Assembly (NCBI GenBank): GCA_003527165.1
Contig: DPSI01000450.1
Span: 1 to 8,704 of the forward strand
Length of the DNA stretch: 8,704 nt
Direction: 5' to 3'
Source of the DNA: Pseudomonas sp.
GTDB lineage: Bacteria; Pseudomonadota; Gammaproteobacteria; Pseudomonadales; Pseudomonadaceae
The notes beneath the pieces are model-generated. The model was given only the letters and a program-made list of their open reading frames with translations. It did no database searches and was not told the origin of the DNA. Each line of letters begins with the position of its first letter. Positions within the stretch are counted from its first letter, which is position 1. The position numbers were made by a program, and so were the translations under genes. This document shows positions 7,361-8,704 of the stretch, in pieces.

Positions 7361-7376
7361 AGGCGAAACATCGCCT
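7361..7376 (+). other. Short perfect hairpin just after the second GT4 gene
   Basis: AGGCGA and TCGCCT form a perfect 6-base-pair stem around a 4-base loop (AACA), starting 3 bases after the stop codon. No T-run follows (the next bases are GACACCGC), so it does not look like a classical intrinsic terminator. It may stabilise an mRNA end, act as a partial attenuator, or be chance. The rest of 7358-7513 shows no gene or clear promoter. Confidence 0.35.
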
Positions 7377-7513
7377 GACACCGCTAACAGAAGCCGGCCG
7401 TGTCTACGTGCATCCGCAAGCGCACGCTGCACCGCCGCGGCACTTCAAACCCCAGTCGCCGTCCCTCGACGATTGATCCCGCTGCCACTCCTCTACCCAC
7501 TAAAGGCTATCGT

Positions 7514-8704
7514 ATGAAAATCGCCATTGTTCATGACTGGCTAGTGACCTACGCCGGCGCCGAACGGGTGCTTGCCGGGCTGCTCGAGACCTGGCCGGAA
7601 GCAGACCTATTCGCCGTGATCGATTTCCTCTCCGAAGAAGATCGCGCCAGTCTCGGCGGCAAGCGCGCCACCACCACCTTTATTCAACAGCTGCCCAAGG
7701 CAAAGACGCACTATCAAAAGTATTTGCCTCTGATGCCGCTGGCCATCGAGCAGCTCGACATGTCGGCCTATGATCTGGTGATCTCCAGCAGCCACGCCGT
7801 GGCAAAGGGCGTGCTCACCGGGCCGAACCAGCTGCACATCAGCTACGTGCACTCGCCGATCCGCTACGCCTGGGACCTTCAGCATCAGTATCTGCACGAG
7901 GCCAGCCTGGATCACGGTTTCAAGGCGAAACTGGCGCGCATGCTGCTGCACTACATGCGCATGTGGGATCAGCGCACCGCGAGTGGCGTGGACGAGTTCA
8001 TCGCCAACTCGCACTTCATCGGCCGGCGCATCAACAAAAGCTATCGACGTGAGTCGACCGTGATTTATCCGCCCGTCGACACCCGTCAGTTCACGCTGCA
8101 TACAGATAAAGAGGACTTCTATCTGACGGCATCACGAATGGTGCCCTACAAACGCATCCCGATGATCGTCGAAGCCTTTTCCCGAATGCCAGACAAGAAG
8201 TTGATCGTGATTGGCGCCGGGCCCGAGATGGAAAAGGCCAAGGAGCTCGCAACACCGAACGTGACCCTGATGGGTTATCAGAGTTTCGCGGTGCTGTTGC
8301 ATCACATGCAGCGCGCCCGCGCGTTCGTGTTCGCCGCGGAGGAAGATTTCGGCATCGCGCCCATCGAGGCCCAAGCGTGTGGCACACCCGTCATTGCCTA
8401 TGGAAAGGGTGGCGTGCTCGAAACCGTACGCGGGATCGATCACCCGGAGCCGACTGGGGTGTTCTACGCTGAGCAAACACCAGAATCGCTGATTGCCGCG
8501 GTCGCAGAATTCGAATCAGAAGCGCACCACATCCTGCCTGAAGCTTGCCGGACAAGCGCGGAACGCTTTTCAACCGAACGGTTCAGGCAAGAAATCAAGG
8601 TCTTCATCGATACTAGGGTTCGCGAGGTTTCTTTGCACCAAGGACAGGACGCGCTATTGCATCGCCCAACCGTAACGCCGGCAAGCATCACACCGGTCTA
8701 CCCC
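7514..8704 (+). CDS. GT4 glycosyltransferase, WbaZ-like mannosyltransferase type (3' end outside window)
   Basis: The frame is open from ATG 7514 to the right edge, giving 397 residues without a stop. AAAGG lies 7 bases before the start. The N-terminus MKIAIVHDWLVTYAGAERVL is typical of WbaZ-like mannosyltransferases, as is the HSPIRYAWD motif (113-121). The donor-binding part has R208 and K213 (ASRMVPYKR), IGAGPEM, and E277-x7-E285 (EDFGIAPIE), followed by AQACGTPVIAYGKGGVLETV. The family transfers mannose, or a related sugar, from GDP-sugar donors to lipid-linked repeat units at the cytoplasmic membrane face. The catalytic domain is nearly complete by about residue 375. The remaining visible tail (LHQGQDALLHRPTV onward) is threonine- and proline-rich and of no recognised domain, so the gene should end soon beyond the window. 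It is separated from the previous gene by 156 bases, so it could have its own promoter, although none is convincing. Donor identity is inferred from family resemblance only. Confidence 0.92.
   Translation, partial: MKIAIVHDWLVTYAGAERVLAGLLETWPEADLFAVIDFLSEEDRASLGGKRATTTFIQQLPKAKTHYQKYLPLMPLAIEQLDMSAYDLVISSSHAVAKGVLTGPNQLHISYVHSPIRYAWDLQHQYLHEASLDHGFKAKLARMLLHYMRMWDQRTASGVDEFIANSHFIGRRINKSYRRESTVIYPPVDTRQFTLHTDKEDFYLTASRMVPYKRIPMIVEAFSRMPDKKLIVIGAGPEMEKAKELATPNVTLMGYQSFAVLLHHMQRARAFVFAAEEDFGIAPIEAQACGTPVIAYGKGGVLETVRGIDHPEPTGVFYAEQTPESLIAAVAEFESEAHHILPEACRTSAERFSTERFRQEIKVFIDTRVREVSLHQGQDALLHRPTVTPASITPVYP

Noticed and set aside
7473..7499. Possible sigma-70 promoter, TTGATC with TACCCA 15 bases downstream, before the last gene
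   Set aside because: The -10 match is poor and the spacing is short for sigma-70; not better than chance.
7302..7517. 71-codon + strand open frame spanning the gap between the last two glycosyltransferase genes
   Set aside because: It starts inside the upstream gene in another frame and has low-complexity Ser/Ala/Arg content. It has no independent support and ends over the next gene's start codon.

Overview
The window is a high-GC stretch with compact same-strand genes. It is consistent with a gammaproteobacterium of the Pseudomonas/Stutzerimonas type, judged from codon use and protein character only; no search was run. All eight genes I accept lie on the + strand and form one exopolysaccharide (or capsule/O-antigen type) assembly cluster. 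Both ends cut through a gene.

Layout: 1-972 is the C-terminal part of a Wzc-type polysaccharide co-polymerase fused to a BY-family tyrosine kinase. 992-1732 is a WbqC-family protein. 1786-2316 is an RfaH/NusG-type antiterminator. 2334-3593 is a GT4 glycosyltransferase with a four-cysteine motif. 3538-4872 is a Wzy/O-antigen-ligase-type membrane polymerase. 4869-6191 is an exported clan-A (GH39/PslG-like) glycoside hydrolase. 6239-7357 is a second GT4 glycosyltransferase. 7514 to the right edge is a third GT4 enzyme of the WbaZ-like mannosyltransferase type. The first six genes are overlapping or separated by less than about 55 bases, which argues for a single transcript. The only larger gap is 7358-7513, with one short hairpin and no convincing promoter or T-tract terminator.

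How the genes fit together (inference from family roles): the GT4 enzymes build a lipid-linked repeat unit at the inner face of the inner membrane. The Wzy-like protein polymerises it at the periplasmic face. The Wzc-like kinase controls chain length and export, and the exported hydrolase trims or releases polymer in the periplasm. The RfaH-like protein probably lets RNA polymerase read through this long operon. The combination of co-polymerase, PslG-like hydrolase, Wzy-like polymerase and several GT4 enzymes recalls the Psl locus of Pseudomonas aeruginosa. The gene order differs, the co-polymerase carries a full kinase domain, and an antiterminator and a WbqC protein are built in. No initiating sugar-phosphate transferase, flippase, outer-membrane exporter or sugar-nucleotide gene is visible; these would be expected outside the window.

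I see no tRNA, rRNA, CRISPR array, insertion sequence or attachment site. The least ordinary points are the antiterminator placed inside the operon, the tight coupling of polymerase and hydrolase genes, and the cysteine cluster in the first glycosyltransferase.
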